DNA of 64,000 bases from contig NZ_CP108053.1 of the NCBI RefSeq assembly GCF_036173105.1, forward strand, positions 5,084,001-5,148,000. Direction: 5' to 3'. Origin of the DNA: Streptomyces sp. NBC_00287. Its GTDB lineage: Bacteria > Actinomycetota > Actinomycetes > Streptomycetales > Streptomycetaceae. Under the pieces are notes generated by a model. The model did no database searches. It saw only the letters and a program-made list of their open reading frames with translations, and was not told the DNA's origin. The position numbers and the translations under genes were made by a program. Each line of letters starts with the position of its first letter. Position 1 is the stretch's first letter. Shown here one piece after another: positions 1 through 7,552 of the stretch.

Positions 1-21
1 CAGCCCGGCAGCGTTCCGGCG

Positions 22-357
22 GTGGCGAGCATCGTCCTGCCGGACGGCCGCGTCGTCACCGGCTACGCCATCAACCCCGCCCAGCCCGAACCGGTCGCGG
101 TCAAGCCGGCCGTCTCGCGGACGGCCGTGAACGTCGCCCTCGGGGGCGTCGGATTCCTCGCGGTCTGCGGCGGGCTGATCCTGCTCACCTCGTTCATCGC
201 CGCGCTCACCGTGTTCATCTCCCAGCTCATCATCCTGGCCGCTGTGATCTTCGGTGGATGGATCACCGTGGAGCTCTTCAGTGCGAGCGGCCACCAGGGC
301 GGGACAACCGTCCACATCCGTAAGGCCACGTTCAAGCGCAACAAGTTCTACGGCTGA
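22..357 (+). CDS. Small two-helix membrane protein of the element (Spd-like)
   Basis: A 111-residue protein with a hydrophobic stretch at about residues 40-80 that can form two membrane helices, and a basic C-terminus. Small membrane proteins of this kind (SpdB-type spread proteins) accompany conjugation genes in Streptomyces plasmids and AICEs, where they are thought to help transfer through the mycelium. The reading frame is open to the window edge, so the GTG at 22 may not be the true start and the gene may be longer. Its 3' end overlaps the convergent HNH gene by 10 bases. The assignment to the Spd group rests on size, topology and context only. Confidence 0.5.
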   Translation: MASIVLPDGRVVTGYAINPAQPEPVAVKPAVSRTAVNVALGGVGFLAVCGGLILLTSFIAALTVFISQLIILAAVIFGGWITVELFSASGHQGGTTVHIRKATFKRNKFYG

Positions 358-1286
358 TGCGGCTGGGCCTGGCCGCGGTGCATGGTCCAGTGCTGCTCGA
401 TCCAGCGGCGCTGCTTGGTGCTGAGCGGTGATGCCAGCAGCGGCAGGCCATGCAACTCCTTGTAGGTCGGGTAGGCAGCCAACTCGTCACTGACGTCGAT
501 CTCGTGGTTTGACGGGTTGATAGTGATCAGCCCGAGGTCGAACAGGCGGTGCAGGTCGCGGCGCAGCAGCAACCCGCCGCATTCGTGGCTTCCGGTGGCT
601 CCGAAGCTTTCCAGGTGGGCAGCTTCCAAGACGGCCGCGGGTGCGGGCCCGGTCAGGGCGCAGTTGGCTCCGTAGGTGTCGAGCAGGCTCCTGCGGAAGG
701 CTGCTTGTCCGATCCTGGCCCGTGTCCGCTGCTCGCGGTGCCCGCCGGTGATGGCACGCTGCGTGCCCTCGATGATGCTGGCCGGCGCTCGCGTACCGAT
801 GCTTTCGAGCGCTTCGCAGAACGCCTCCCAGCGCAGCGGGCGCATACTCAGTTGCGATTTGGGCTTCTCGCACAGAGCCCGCAACTGATCACCAGAAAGC
901 TGACCGGCAAGGTCAACCCAACCCTGCGCGTGCGACGTGCGGTACTTGACGACCGACGCCAGCACCTTGCTGGGCTCATCGAACTCTGCCTGGCACTCCC
1001 AACACAGGTAGCGCGGGCGCTTCTTCTTGCGCAGTCCCAGACTGGCCTTTCCACACGTCGGGCAGCTGTAGCGGTACTTCTCGCCGGCTTCCGTATCAAT
1101 GCGCTCGATCACCGAGACGCCCATCAGGGCGTCGGTGTCCCACAGCGCGATGACGTCGCCGGGCTGCAAGGCGGCGTGGTTAGGGACCGTGTCATCCCAG
1201 CTGTAGTGACGCGACGGTACGTCGTCATATCCGTCGCCCCCGCGTGAGCGGTCTTCCCCCGTAGCCAGCAGCAGCCATGCGCGCAT
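348..1286 (-). CDS. HNH endonuclease with zinc-ribbon and PUA/EVE-like N-terminal region
   Basis: A 312-residue protein if translation starts at the ATG at 1286 (MRAWLLLATG...), which is preceded by purine-rich sequence; an upstream in-frame extension to 1397 would cross the promoter of the divergent gene. The N-terminal 80 residues carry a PGDVIALW...GVSVIERI pattern like small-ligand or modified-base reader folds (PUA/EVE/ASCH), followed by a CPTC...CWEC zinc ribbon. The C-terminal half matches HNH_2 nucleases: CALTGP, AAHLESFG and LHRLFDLGLI supply the Cys, first His and final His region. Similar nucleases act in modification-dependent restriction. It is divergent from a TGT-like gene, which suggests a link to modified DNA. 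The N-terminal fold is inferred. Confidence 0.65.
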   Translation of the reverse strand: MRAWLLLATGEDRSRGGDGYDDVPSRHYSWDDTVPNHAALQPGDVIALWDTDALMGVSVIERIDTEAGEKYRYSCPTCGKASLGLRKKKRPRYLCWECQAEFDEPSKVLASVVKYRTSHAQGWVDLAGQLSGDQLRALCEKPKSQLSMRPLRWEAFCEALESIGTRAPASIIEGTQRAITGGHREQRTRARIGQAAFRRSLLDTYGANCALTGPAPAAVLEAAHLESFGATGSHECGGLLLRRDLHRLFDLGLITINPSNHEIDVSDELAAYPTYKELHGLPLLASPLSTKQRRWIEQHWTMHRGQAQPHQP

Positions 1287-1388
1287 GCGCTCTTTCGTCC
1301 CTTCTCCGTGAACGAACCGGGCGGCCTCGATCTTTGGCCAGAGGAGGCCGCCCGTCTCCAGCACGCAACGAACCGGAGGTCTTCCACA

Positions 1389-2273
1389 ATGACCCACCCC
1401 ACTGACAATCGGCGAGCCTTATTCACAACCCCGGCTCGCCCACCGGCGGGAGCTCCCGCCGCGGGCAGGATGCGGTTCTACCTGACCACCCATAAACGGC
1501 ACTGGCTCCGCTGGACCGACGTGCCGCTGTTCTTGAAATCCGAGCACTGGGACCGTGCCGTCAAGTGGGACGTAGCCCAGGGCCCCTACGCGGTCGACTC
1601 CGGCGGGTTCATGGAGCTGAAGGACAAAGGCACCTGGATGCGCACGCCCCGCCAGTACATCGACTCCTTGCGCCGGATCTGGGAGCACGTGGGCCCGTAC
1701 GATTGGGCCGCCCCGCAGGACTGGATGTGCGAGAAGGCCATCATCGAGGGCGGCTGGTTCGGCGGACAGCACTTCGTCGGCACCCACCTCAGCGTCGCCG
1801 AGCACCAGCGCCGCACCGTTGAGAACTTCCTCGAACTGCGCTCCCTTGCCCCCGACCTGCGCATCGCACCGGTCGTCCAGGGCGACACCGTGCCGGCCTA
1901 CGAGCACTGCGTAGAGCTGTACGAGAAGGCGGGCGTAGACCTGCGGGCCGAACCGATCGTTGGGCTCGGCTCGGTGTGCCGGTTGCAGTCCACCCGCCAG
2001 GGCGCCGCGATCGTCACCGCGATGGCCACACACGGCTTCAAGCTGCACGGCTTCGGCTTCAAGATCCTCGGCCTGGAACGCGTCGGGCATCTGCTCGCGT
2101 CCGCGGACTCCGCGGCGTGGAGCTCCCACGCCCGCCGCCGCCCTCCGCTGCCCGGCCACCCGCACAAGAACTGCGCGAACTGCATCGACTACGCCCTGAA
2201 GTGGCGCGAGCGCGTCATCAGTGCCATCCCCACCCACCGCCAGACGCTGCTCACCGATCGGAGCGCGGCATGA
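1389..2273 (+). CDS. Queuine tRNA-ribosyltransferase-like protein (DpdA/TGT family)
   Basis: A 294-residue protein starting at ATG 1389; a start at 1470 (MRFYLTTHK) is possible. It has the hallmarks of the TGT TIM barrel: AVDSGGF around residues 68-74 (the DSGGF base-binding Asp), PVVQGD at 161-166 (like VVQGG of TGT), GLGSV at 192-196, and SADSAAWS at 238-245, the segment expected to carry the nucleophilic Asp. HPHKNCANC at 257-265 looks like a reduced zinc site. TGT enzymes exchange guanine for a 7-deazaguanine; the DpdA branch does this in DNA of phages and mobile elements. Stand-alone small members occur in phages and actinomycete elements. The stop overlaps the Prim-Pol start (ATGA), so it is co-expressed with replication genes. 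DNA as the substrate is inferred. Confidence 0.7.
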   Translation: MTHPTDNRRALFTTPARPPAGAPAAGRMRFYLTTHKRHWLRWTDVPLFLKSEHWDRAVKWDVAQGPYAVDSGGFMELKDKGTWMRTPRQYIDSLRRIWEHVGPYDWAAPQDWMCEKAIIEGGWFGGQHFVGTHLSVAEHQRRTVENFLELRSLAPDLRIAPVVQGDTVPAYEHCVELYEKAGVDLRAEPIVGLGSVCRLQSTRQGAAIVTAMATHGFKLHGFGFKILGLERVGHLLASADSAAWSSHARRRPPLPGHPHKNCANCIDYALKWRERVISAIPTHRQTLLTDRSAA

Positions 2274-3115
2274 GCGAAACGCCCTACCCCCTGCACACCG
2301 CGCTGAGCCTCGCAGCGTCTGGCGTCCCGGTGCTGCCCGTGCGCCGGGGCAAGGTGCCGTTCGGTAACTGCCCCGCGTGCGTGGACAACGCGTGCGGCGG
2401 CCGGCCGAACATGAAGACCCCGGGCCCGTGCCGCTGCCCCGGCGTCTGCCACGCCTGGGCCGCCGCGACCACCGAGCCGGCCGTCATCGTCTCGCCCGCG
2501 TGGGCGGCGGCGTGGCGACGGGCGGTGTGCGTCGGCTACCACCCCGGCGGCGCCGGTCTGACCGTGGTCGACCTGGACAACGCGGACGCCGTCGCGTGGG
2601 CCCGCACTGCCCTGCCGGCCACACGGATCGTTCCGACGACACGCGGTGAGCACTGGATCTACCGGGGCGCCATGACCTCCCGCAACAAGGTGCGTCCCGG
2701 TGTCGACATCAAGTCGACCATGGCCTACGCCCGCTACCTCGGACCCGGCACCGGCACCACGGCCGACCTGCCGGACACCGTGCGCGCCCTGGCCGCCAAG
2801 ACGCGCTCCCCGGCCCGGCCGGTACTGCACGCCGGCGTGCCCGCCGGGTCCGGCGGCGGGCAGTGCCCGCACCGCACGCCCGTCTTCCTGGAACGCGGCA
2901 TCGCCATGGCCGAGCAGCGCATCACCGCCGCCCGCAGCGCGATCCACGCCACCGTATACGGGACGTTCCTCGCGGTGCTGTCCAGGCACGGCCGGTGCGG
3001 CTGCCTCACCGACACCCACGTTGCCCGCCTGTTTACGGCCGCGCAGAGCAAGGGCGAGACGGCAAGGCACTGCACGGACGCGTGGACCAACGCCCGCACC
3101 ACGTTGGGACTGTGA
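2270..3115 (+). CDS. Bifunctional DNA primase/polymerase (Prim-Pol) replication protein
   Basis: A 281-residue protein starting at ATG 2270, overlapping the preceding stop by 4 bases. It shows the AEP-type primase/polymerase pattern: an N-terminal AL.LA..GVPVLPV, an insert with clustered Cys (about residues 34-60, a likely zinc-binding loop), the metal-binding acidic motif VVDLDN near 99-104, and TTRGEHWIY near 123-131. Prim-Pol proteins initiate replication of one class of AICE and of some plasmids. The downstream ATPase gene begins only 2 bases after the stop, consistent with a functional primase-helicase pair. It is short for a Prim-Pol; the helicase part is the separate next gene. Confidence 0.8.
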   Translation: MSETPYPLHTALSLAASGVPVLPVRRGKVPFGNCPACVDNACGGRPNMKTPGPCRCPGVCHAWAAATTEPAVIVSPAWAAAWRRAVCVGYHPGGAGLTVVDLDNADAVAWARTALPATRIVPTTRGEHWIYRGAMTSRNKVRPGVDIKSTMAYARYLGPGTGTTADLPDTVRALAAKTRSPARPVLHAGVPAGSGGGQCPHRTPVFLERGIAMAEQRITAARSAIHATVYGTFLAVLSRHGRCGCLTDTHVARLFTAAQSKGETARHCTDAWTNARTTLGL

Positions 3116-3117
3116 CC

Positions 3118-4596
3118 ATGTCCGACGACGAAAAGACCCCCGCACGCGAGATCATCACCGACTACGCGCAAGCGCACTTCCGGTACTTCCGCACCGCAGA
3201 CGGCACCGTATACGCGCAGCGCAACGGCCACCCCGTGGCCCGCCCTATCCGCTCACAGGGCACCACGGGAAGCCACCGGCAGGAACTCATGGTCGGACTC
3301 TTCCGAGACGGGCACGGCGTGTTCAACGGCACCGCCATGAAGGAAGCACTCGACTTGATCGAGGCACTCGCGCTGACCGAGGACGTACAGCCCGTGCACA
3401 TCCGCGTCGCCCCCGGATTCGACGGGGCGACGTGGCTGGACCTCGGGCGCAGCGACGGGCAGTCCGTACGGATCCACCCCACCGGATGGGACATCGCCAC
3501 CCCGGACCCGCGCGAGGTGTGCTGGCGCCGCACCCAGCTCACCGGGGAACTGCCCCTGCCGGTCAAGGACACCGACGGCAAGGGCATCGACCTGCTGATG
3601 CGGCTGTGCAACTTCGCCACAGCGGAGACCGAGTGCCTGGCCATCGCCTGGCTCATCGGCTGCCTCGGGCCGACGGTGCCCGTCCCTGCCCCGTTCCTCA
3701 CCGGACCGCAGGGCGCCGGCAAGTCCACCGGCGGGCGGATGCTCGTGCGGATCATCGAGGGCATGACCGGCGACCTGCGCCGGGCCCCGAAGGATGAAGA
3801 GAACCTGATCACGGCGGTGGCGGCTGGATGGGTCACCGCCCTGGACAACCTCTCCCACATGACCCCGGAACTGTCCGACGCGATGTGCTGCATCGTGACC
3901 GGGGCCGAGAACGTCAAGCGTGCCCTCTTCACCGACGGGGACGTCTTCCGCATCGGCTACCGCCGCCCCTTGCTCCTGACCGGCATCGACGTCGGTGTGA
4001 TCCGACCCGACCTCGCCGAACGGCTCCTGCCGCTCCGCTTGGAACGCCCCCGCGTCCGGCGCACCGAGGCCGAACTGTGGTCCGACTTCGCCGAGGTGCT
4101 GCCCGTCATCCTCGGCTCGCTCCTGGACCTCACCGTGCAGGTGCGGGCGGCGGAGGCGGACATCCCAACCGACCTGCGCATGGCCGACTTCGCGCACCTG
4201 TGCGCACAGCTCGACGCGGCCACGGGCCTCGGAGCTCTCGCCGCCTACCGGGCCAGCCTGGACGACCTCAACGACGACGTCATCGAGGGCGACCTGTTGG
4301 CGCAGACCGTGCTCAAGCACGCGGCCGGCATCGAGCCGGGCACCGAGCAGCGGATGACGTCCGCCGAATGGCTGCACTGCCTCACCGGTCTCTACACGGG
4401 CGAGGACTTCCGTCCCCTGCCTAAAGGGTGGCCGACCACCGGCAAGGTGCTCTCAGACCGCCTCAAGCGTCTACAGCCCACCCTCGCGGCCCGGGGCGTC
4501 CTCATCGACTGGGGACGCACCAACGCATCCCGCTACATCGAGATCGCGCGGCCGTCCGCCGCGCCGCCCCCGTCCGAGCAGGAAGCGGCCTTCTGA
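3118..4596 (+). CDS. Replication-associated P-loop ATPase (helicase-like)
   Basis: A 492-residue protein starting at ATG 3118, two bases after the Prim-Pol stop. It has a Walker A motif LTGPQGAGKST at about residues 193-203 and a Walker B-like WVTALDNLS near 238, followed by a sensor-like region. The N-terminal 190 residues have no motif I recognise. ATPases of this layout follow Prim-Pol genes in AICEs and phage satellites and are annotated as DNA-binding or helicase-like ATP-binding proteins. A strong hairpin terminator lies 25 bases after its stop. The helicase role is inferred from context and not from a complete helicase motif set. Confidence 0.7.
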   Translation: MSDDEKTPAREIITDYAQAHFRYFRTADGTVYAQRNGHPVARPIRSQGTTGSHRQELMVGLFRDGHGVFNGTAMKEALDLIEALALTEDVQPVHIRVAPGFDGATWLDLGRSDGQSVRIHPTGWDIATPDPREVCWRRTQLTGELPLPVKDTDGKGIDLLMRLCNFATAETECLAIAWLIGCLGPTVPVPAPFLTGPQGAGKSTGGRMLVRIIEGMTGDLRRAPKDEENLITAVAAGWVTALDNLSHMTPELSDAMCCIVTGAENVKRALFTDGDVFRIGYRRPLLLTGIDVGVIRPDLAERLLPLRLERPRVRRTEAELWSDFAEVLPVILGSLLDLTVQVRAAEADIPTDLRMADFAHLCAQLDAATGLGALAAYRASLDDLNDDVIEGDLLAQTVLKHAAGIEPGTEQRMTSAEWLHCLTGLYTGEDFRPLPKGWPTTGKVLSDRLKRLQPTLAARGVLIDWGRTNASRYIEIARPSAAPPPSEQEAAF

Positions 4597-4620
4597 CCAC
4601 GCGGCACCACGACCGCCCGC

Positions 4621-4664
4621 AACAGCAAGAGGAGCACCCGGGCACGCGTGCTCCTCTTGCTGTT
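4621..4664 (+). terminator. Strong hairpin terminator after the replication operon
   Basis: Perfect 17-base inverted repeat: the left arm is 4621-4637 and the right arm is 4648-4664, with a 10-base loop. It lies 25 bases downstream of the ATPase stop and separates the HNH/TGT/Prim-Pol/ATPase block from the repeat region and xis-int. Confidence 0.85.
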
Positions 4665-4776
4665 CGGCGGCACCGCCGCCCTGCGCGGGTCGCGCCGCGA
4701 AGCGGCTCCTTCTTCACTCTCTGAGCCGCACACCACAACAGACACCACCCCCTCTTTGTCCGAAGTAGAGAGACGC

Positions 4777-4984
4777 TGCGTCACCTGCGTCACCCACGCC
4801 CCGAAAAAGGCCGGTGACCTGCCGAAACAGCGGTGACGCAGACGGCCGATTCCTGCGTCACCCCGCGTCACCTGCGTCACCCCATGACGCAGGTCCGTGT
4901 CACCGGTGACGCACCCCCCCGTGCTGCGTCACCGCAAAGTCGCAGGTCAGGGCGGTGAATGACGCAGATGACGCAGGTGACGCA
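4777..4984. repeat. Iteron-like cluster of TGCGTCAC repeats (candidate oriV)
   Basis: An 8-base motif TGCGTCAC or its complement GTGACGCA occurs at 4777, 4786, 4833, 4854, 4873, 4906, 4925 and 4977, with one-base variants at 4864 (CGCGTCAC), 4884, 4959 and 4968 (ATGACGCA). Several copies are spaced exactly 9 bases apart (4777/4786, 4959/4968/4977), and a GTCACCGGTGAC palindrome sits at 4899-4910. No convincing gene lies across it. It is between the replication genes and xis-int, where element origins are expected. Iterons that bind replication or regulatory proteins are typical of plasmid origins; a role as binding sites of an element repressor is an alternative. Confidence 0.75.
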
Positions 4985-5088
4985 GAAATCCGCACCTCGG
5001 ACAGACGCAGGCTCCCGACGCCTGCACGCAAACCACGGCACCGAACCCACCGCAGGACACCTCACCCAACCCGAGGAGTCACCACACC

Positions 5089-5328
5089 ATGGCCACCGAA
5101 GAGCCGACCGACCCGCGCGCCCTCCTACGCGGCGGACTCCCGGATCGCTACCTCACCCCCGAAGACCTGGTCACCATGTTCAGCCTCCCCAGCGTCGAGA
5201 CCGTCTACCAGTGGCGACGCAAGCGCATCGGCCCGGCCGGTTTCCGCGTCGGCCGCTACCTCCGCTTCAACCCCGCCGCCGTACAGGCGTGGGAGGCCGA
5301 ACGCACCGCCCTCGACGACGCCGCCTGA
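5089..5328 (+). CDS. Excisionase-like helix-turn-helix protein
   Basis: A 79-residue basic protein with the MerR/AlpA-like winged-helix pattern: RYLTPEDLVTMF (first helices), VETVYQWRRKR (recognition helix) and GRYLRFNPAAVQAWE (wing and last helix). Proteins of this type control excision directionality of AICE integrases and are usually encoded immediately upstream of int, as here (87 bases). The start at ATG 5089 follows CCGAGGAG. It probably shares a transcript with the integrase, downstream of the iteron-like repeats. Confidence 0.85.
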   Translation: MATEEPTDPRALLRGGLPDRYLTPEDLVTMFSLPSVETVYQWRRKRIGPAGFRVGRYLRFNPAAVQAWEAERTALDDAA

Positions 5329-5415
5329 GCTGCCGAACCCGCACCACTCAACTCCCCGGGGAGGGCCACACCGTGGTCCTCCCCGTCCCATGCCCAGAAG
5401 GGACCACCGCCCCAT

Positions 5416-6678
5416 ATGGCAGGTCACATCCAAGACCGCTGGTTCAAGACCGAGACCAACTCCGCCGGCAAGACCGTCCGCGTCAAGAGCGATCGGCACG
5501 GCAAGGGCATGCGCTACCGGGCCCGCTACATCGGCCCCGACGGAACCGAGAAGTCCAAGAGCTTCCCCGACGGCAAGAAGCGCCTCGCCGAGAAGTGGCT
5601 CAGCGCTATCGAAACGGACATGACGCGCGGTCAGTACACCGACCCCAAGTCAATGCAGATCACGTTCCGGCAGTATGCCGAGAAGTGGTTGGACACCAAG
5701 ACACCCAGCCCGATGACCCGGAAGGAACTCGGCCGGCGCCTGAGGTTGCACGTCTACCCGGTTCTCGGCTCCCGTCCGATCGGGACCTTCCGACCGGAGC
5801 ACATCCGAGAGTTCGTTGCGGCCCTGGAAGCGAAACCCGGCATCGGTCCGTCCTACGCCCGGAACATCTTCGCGGACGTTCAGTCGGTCCTGTCTGCCGC
5901 TGTCGACGACACGCTGTTGTCGCGCAACCCGTGCGGTGCGCGGACCGTTCGGCGTCCCAAGCCTGACCCACATCCCGTGGTCCCGTGGGTGCCCGACCAG
6001 GTGTTCGCCGTTCGCGCGGCTCTTCTGGATCGGTACCGAGCGATGGTCAACGTCGGGGCCGGATGTGGCCTGCGCCAGGGCGAGGTGTTCGGGCTCGCCG
6101 AGGACGCCATCGACACCGACGGACGCACGCTCCACGTGGTCCGGCAGATCAAGCACGTGGAAGGGCACCCGGTGTTCGCTCTCCCCAAGGGCGGCAAGAA
6201 ACGGGACGTTCCGCTGCCCGGCTCCGTGGCGGAAGCCCTCCGGGTGCATATGGACGCCTTCAAGCCCGTGGAGATCACGTTGCCGTGGGACGTGCCGGAG
6301 GGGCCCAAGGTGTCCGCCCGGCTGATATTCACGGCTGAGCAAGGGGGCATGGTGTGGCGCAGCAACTTCAACGGCAAGGAGTGGAAACCTGCTCTGGCGG
6401 TCGCTGGCCTCATCCCGGAGGCGGACGACGACGGCAAGTACGAGTCGGCGCGCGAGCACGGCATGCACGCCCTCCGGCACTTCTACGCCTCCGCGCTCTT
6501 GGACGCGGGCGAGAACATCAAGGCCGTCAGCGAGTACATGGGACATGCTGACCCGGGGCTGACGCTGCGGGTGTACGCCCACCTGATGCCCGACAGTCGC
6601 CAGAGGGCCCGCCACGCCATCGACACGGTGTTTCAGGGCGTCTCCCAGGAAGATCACGGCCCACAGACGGCCCAGTGA
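5416..6678 (+). CDS. int: Site-specific tyrosine integrase
   Basis: A 420-residue tyrosine recombinase of normal length. The N-terminal arm-binding region is rich in basic residues, the SAM-like core-binding domain spans about 80-170, and the catalytic domain 185-400 carries Arg220 (CGLRQGEV), a Lys in the PKGGKKR beta-hairpin (258-263), His351-x-x-Arg354 (HALRH), His377 (GHADPG) and the nucleophile Tyr387 (RVYAHL). All catalytic residues are present, so the enzyme is probably active. It inserts and, with the excisionase, removes the element. Its 3' end points to the chromosomal boundary. A hairpin terminator follows 6 bases after the stop. Confidence 0.95.
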   Translation: MAGHIQDRWFKTETNSAGKTVRVKSDRHGKGMRYRARYIGPDGTEKSKSFPDGKKRLAEKWLSAIETDMTRGQYTDPKSMQITFRQYAEKWLDTKTPSPMTRKELGRRLRLHVYPVLGSRPIGTFRPEHIREFVAALEAKPGIGPSYARNIFADVQSVLSAAVDDTLLSRNPCGARTVRRPKPDPHPVVPWVPDQVFAVRAALLDRYRAMVNVGAGCGLRQGEVFGLAEDAIDTDGRTLHVVRQIKHVEGHPVFALPKGGKKRDVPLPGSVAEALRVHMDAFKPVEITLPWDVPEGPKVSARLIFTAEQGGMVWRSNFNGKEWKPALAVAGLIPEADDDGKYESAREHGMHALRHFYASALLDAGENIKAVSEYMGHADPGLTLRVYAHLMPDSRQRARHAIDTVFQGVSQEDHGPQTAQ

Positions 6679-6684
6679 CTCACG

Positions 6685-6726
6685 GACGGCCCCTGAACTG
6701 CCCTTCTGTGCAGGTCAGGGGCCGTC
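6685..6726 (+). terminator. Hairpin terminator after int
   Basis: A perfect 12-base inverted repeat (GACGGCCCCTGA at 6685-6696 and its complement at 6715-6726) with an 18-base loop directly follows the integrase stop. Confidence 0.75.
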
Positions 6727-6868
6727 GCCTCGCGAGAACCCTCTGAAGTTCCTCAACTCTGCTTTGGGTCGTGAGTGGGGAGGGCATTTCTCGTTCACGC
6801 AGCTGGCGAGGCGCCCACGGGGGGCCGCTTCGGGGGAGCTGCCGGAGCAAGGGAAGGAGGGTGAGGTC

Positions 6869-7129
6869 ATGCCCATGGCATTCGGCATCATCCTGCTGGT
6901 TCTGTTCGCGGGACTGATCACGCTGGCGATCGTGGGGGTCGGTCGCCGACAGGAGACACAGATGCGTCGGCGTTCGTACGGCCGCCGCGACAGCAACGAC
7001 AGCAGCAGCTGGTGGGCCGGTGGAGGGGACAGTGGCGGCTCGTCCTGCGGGGGCGGTTCGTCCTGCGGCGGCGGATCGTCGTCGTCCTGCGGCGGCGGGG
7101 GTGGTGGATGCGGGGGCGGAGGCAGCTGA
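6869..7129 (+). CDS. Small single-pass membrane protein with Gly/Ser/Cys-rich tail
   Basis: An 86-residue protein starting at ATG 6869, with AAGGAGG about 10 bases upstream; an ATG at 6875 is an alternative. Residues 4-25 form one membrane helix (FGIILLVLFAGLITLAIVG), followed by a basic stop-transfer segment and then a low-complexity tail of Gly, Ser and about five Cys in CGGGSSCGGG-type spacing. The function is unknown to me. Similar short tails occur in TPM/YgcG-like or DUF1517-like membrane proteins. It is followed by a strong terminator and is the first gene outside the integrated element. Confidence 0.6.
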   Translation: MPMAFGIILLVLFAGLITLAIVGVGRRQETQMRRRSYGRRDSNDSSSWWAGGGDSGGSSCGGGSSCGGGSSSSCGGGGGGCGGGGS

Positions 7130-7173
7130 CACGGGGCAGCTGAGCTTCGCAATGGGGGAACCGCATCCGGACA

Positions 7174-7204
7174 GCGGGGCCCGCCCACGGAGGGCGGGCC
7201 CCGC
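7174..7204 (+). terminator. GC-rich hairpin terminator
   Basis: A perfect 13-base inverted repeat (7174-7186 with 7192-7204) with a 5-base loop, 45 bases after the stop of the Gly/Cys-rich protein. Confidence 0.8.
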
Positions 7205-7552
7205 TTGCATGTCCGTGGTCCCGCTTCCGTATGCATCGCACGACCGCTCCCTTGTGCATGGCACGGCCGTACGCTCCGGCGTGCGCCCCAGCCGACACGG
7301 CGCACGCCCTGGTTGAACAGTTGAGCTGTGGAGCCCTCTGAGGGATGGAAACCCTACGAAGTTGGGTAAAAACGCTGTGGCGGCCCCACCGTTCATGATT
7401 CCCTCTAATCCACCAACGCGGCCCCTTCGGACACCCGGCGGCCACCCCCCTGACTCGCCGACCGGGCTGACCGGGCCGATCTCCCGGTGTCGACCGGGTG
7501 CGCCGTACCCCCACCTCCCTCCCTTTCTTTTGCGTGCTAGCGGAGCCGATCC
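7205..7552. other. Intergenic region with a second inverted repeat
   Basis: No supportable gene. It holds a perfect 10-base inverted repeat GGCGTGCGCC/GGCGCACGCC at 7278-7287 and 7299-7308 and an AT-richer patch around 7355-7405 that could hold the promoter of the DUF2617 gene. Nothing else is recognised. Confidence 0.5.

Larger units (their letters stand above)
1..6730. mobile_element. Right end of an integrated AICE (Prim-Pol replication type)
   Basis: The block contains, in order, a small membrane protein, HNH nuclease, TGT-like protein, Prim-Pol, replication ATPase, iteron-like repeats, an excisionase-like protein and a tyrosine integrase. This is the standard gene set of actinomycete integrative and conjugative elements that replicate as plasmids after excision; the Prim-Pol plus ATPase pair is one of their known replication types. 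Transfer genes (TraB-type) would lie to the left, outside the window. The right boundary is placed just after the integrase, because ordinary chromosomal genes begin at about 6.87 kb. No tRNA gene or duplicated att core can be identified, so the exact end is uncertain. Confidence 0.8.

Noticed and set aside
4777-4984. CRISPR or tRNA-like structure in the repeat cluster
   Set aside because: The repeat is only 8 bases, in both orientations and irregularly spaced.
6679-6868. tRNA gene or 3' tRNA remnant as the att site
   Set aside because: No T-loop (GGTTCGA...CC) or acceptor stem was found on either strand.
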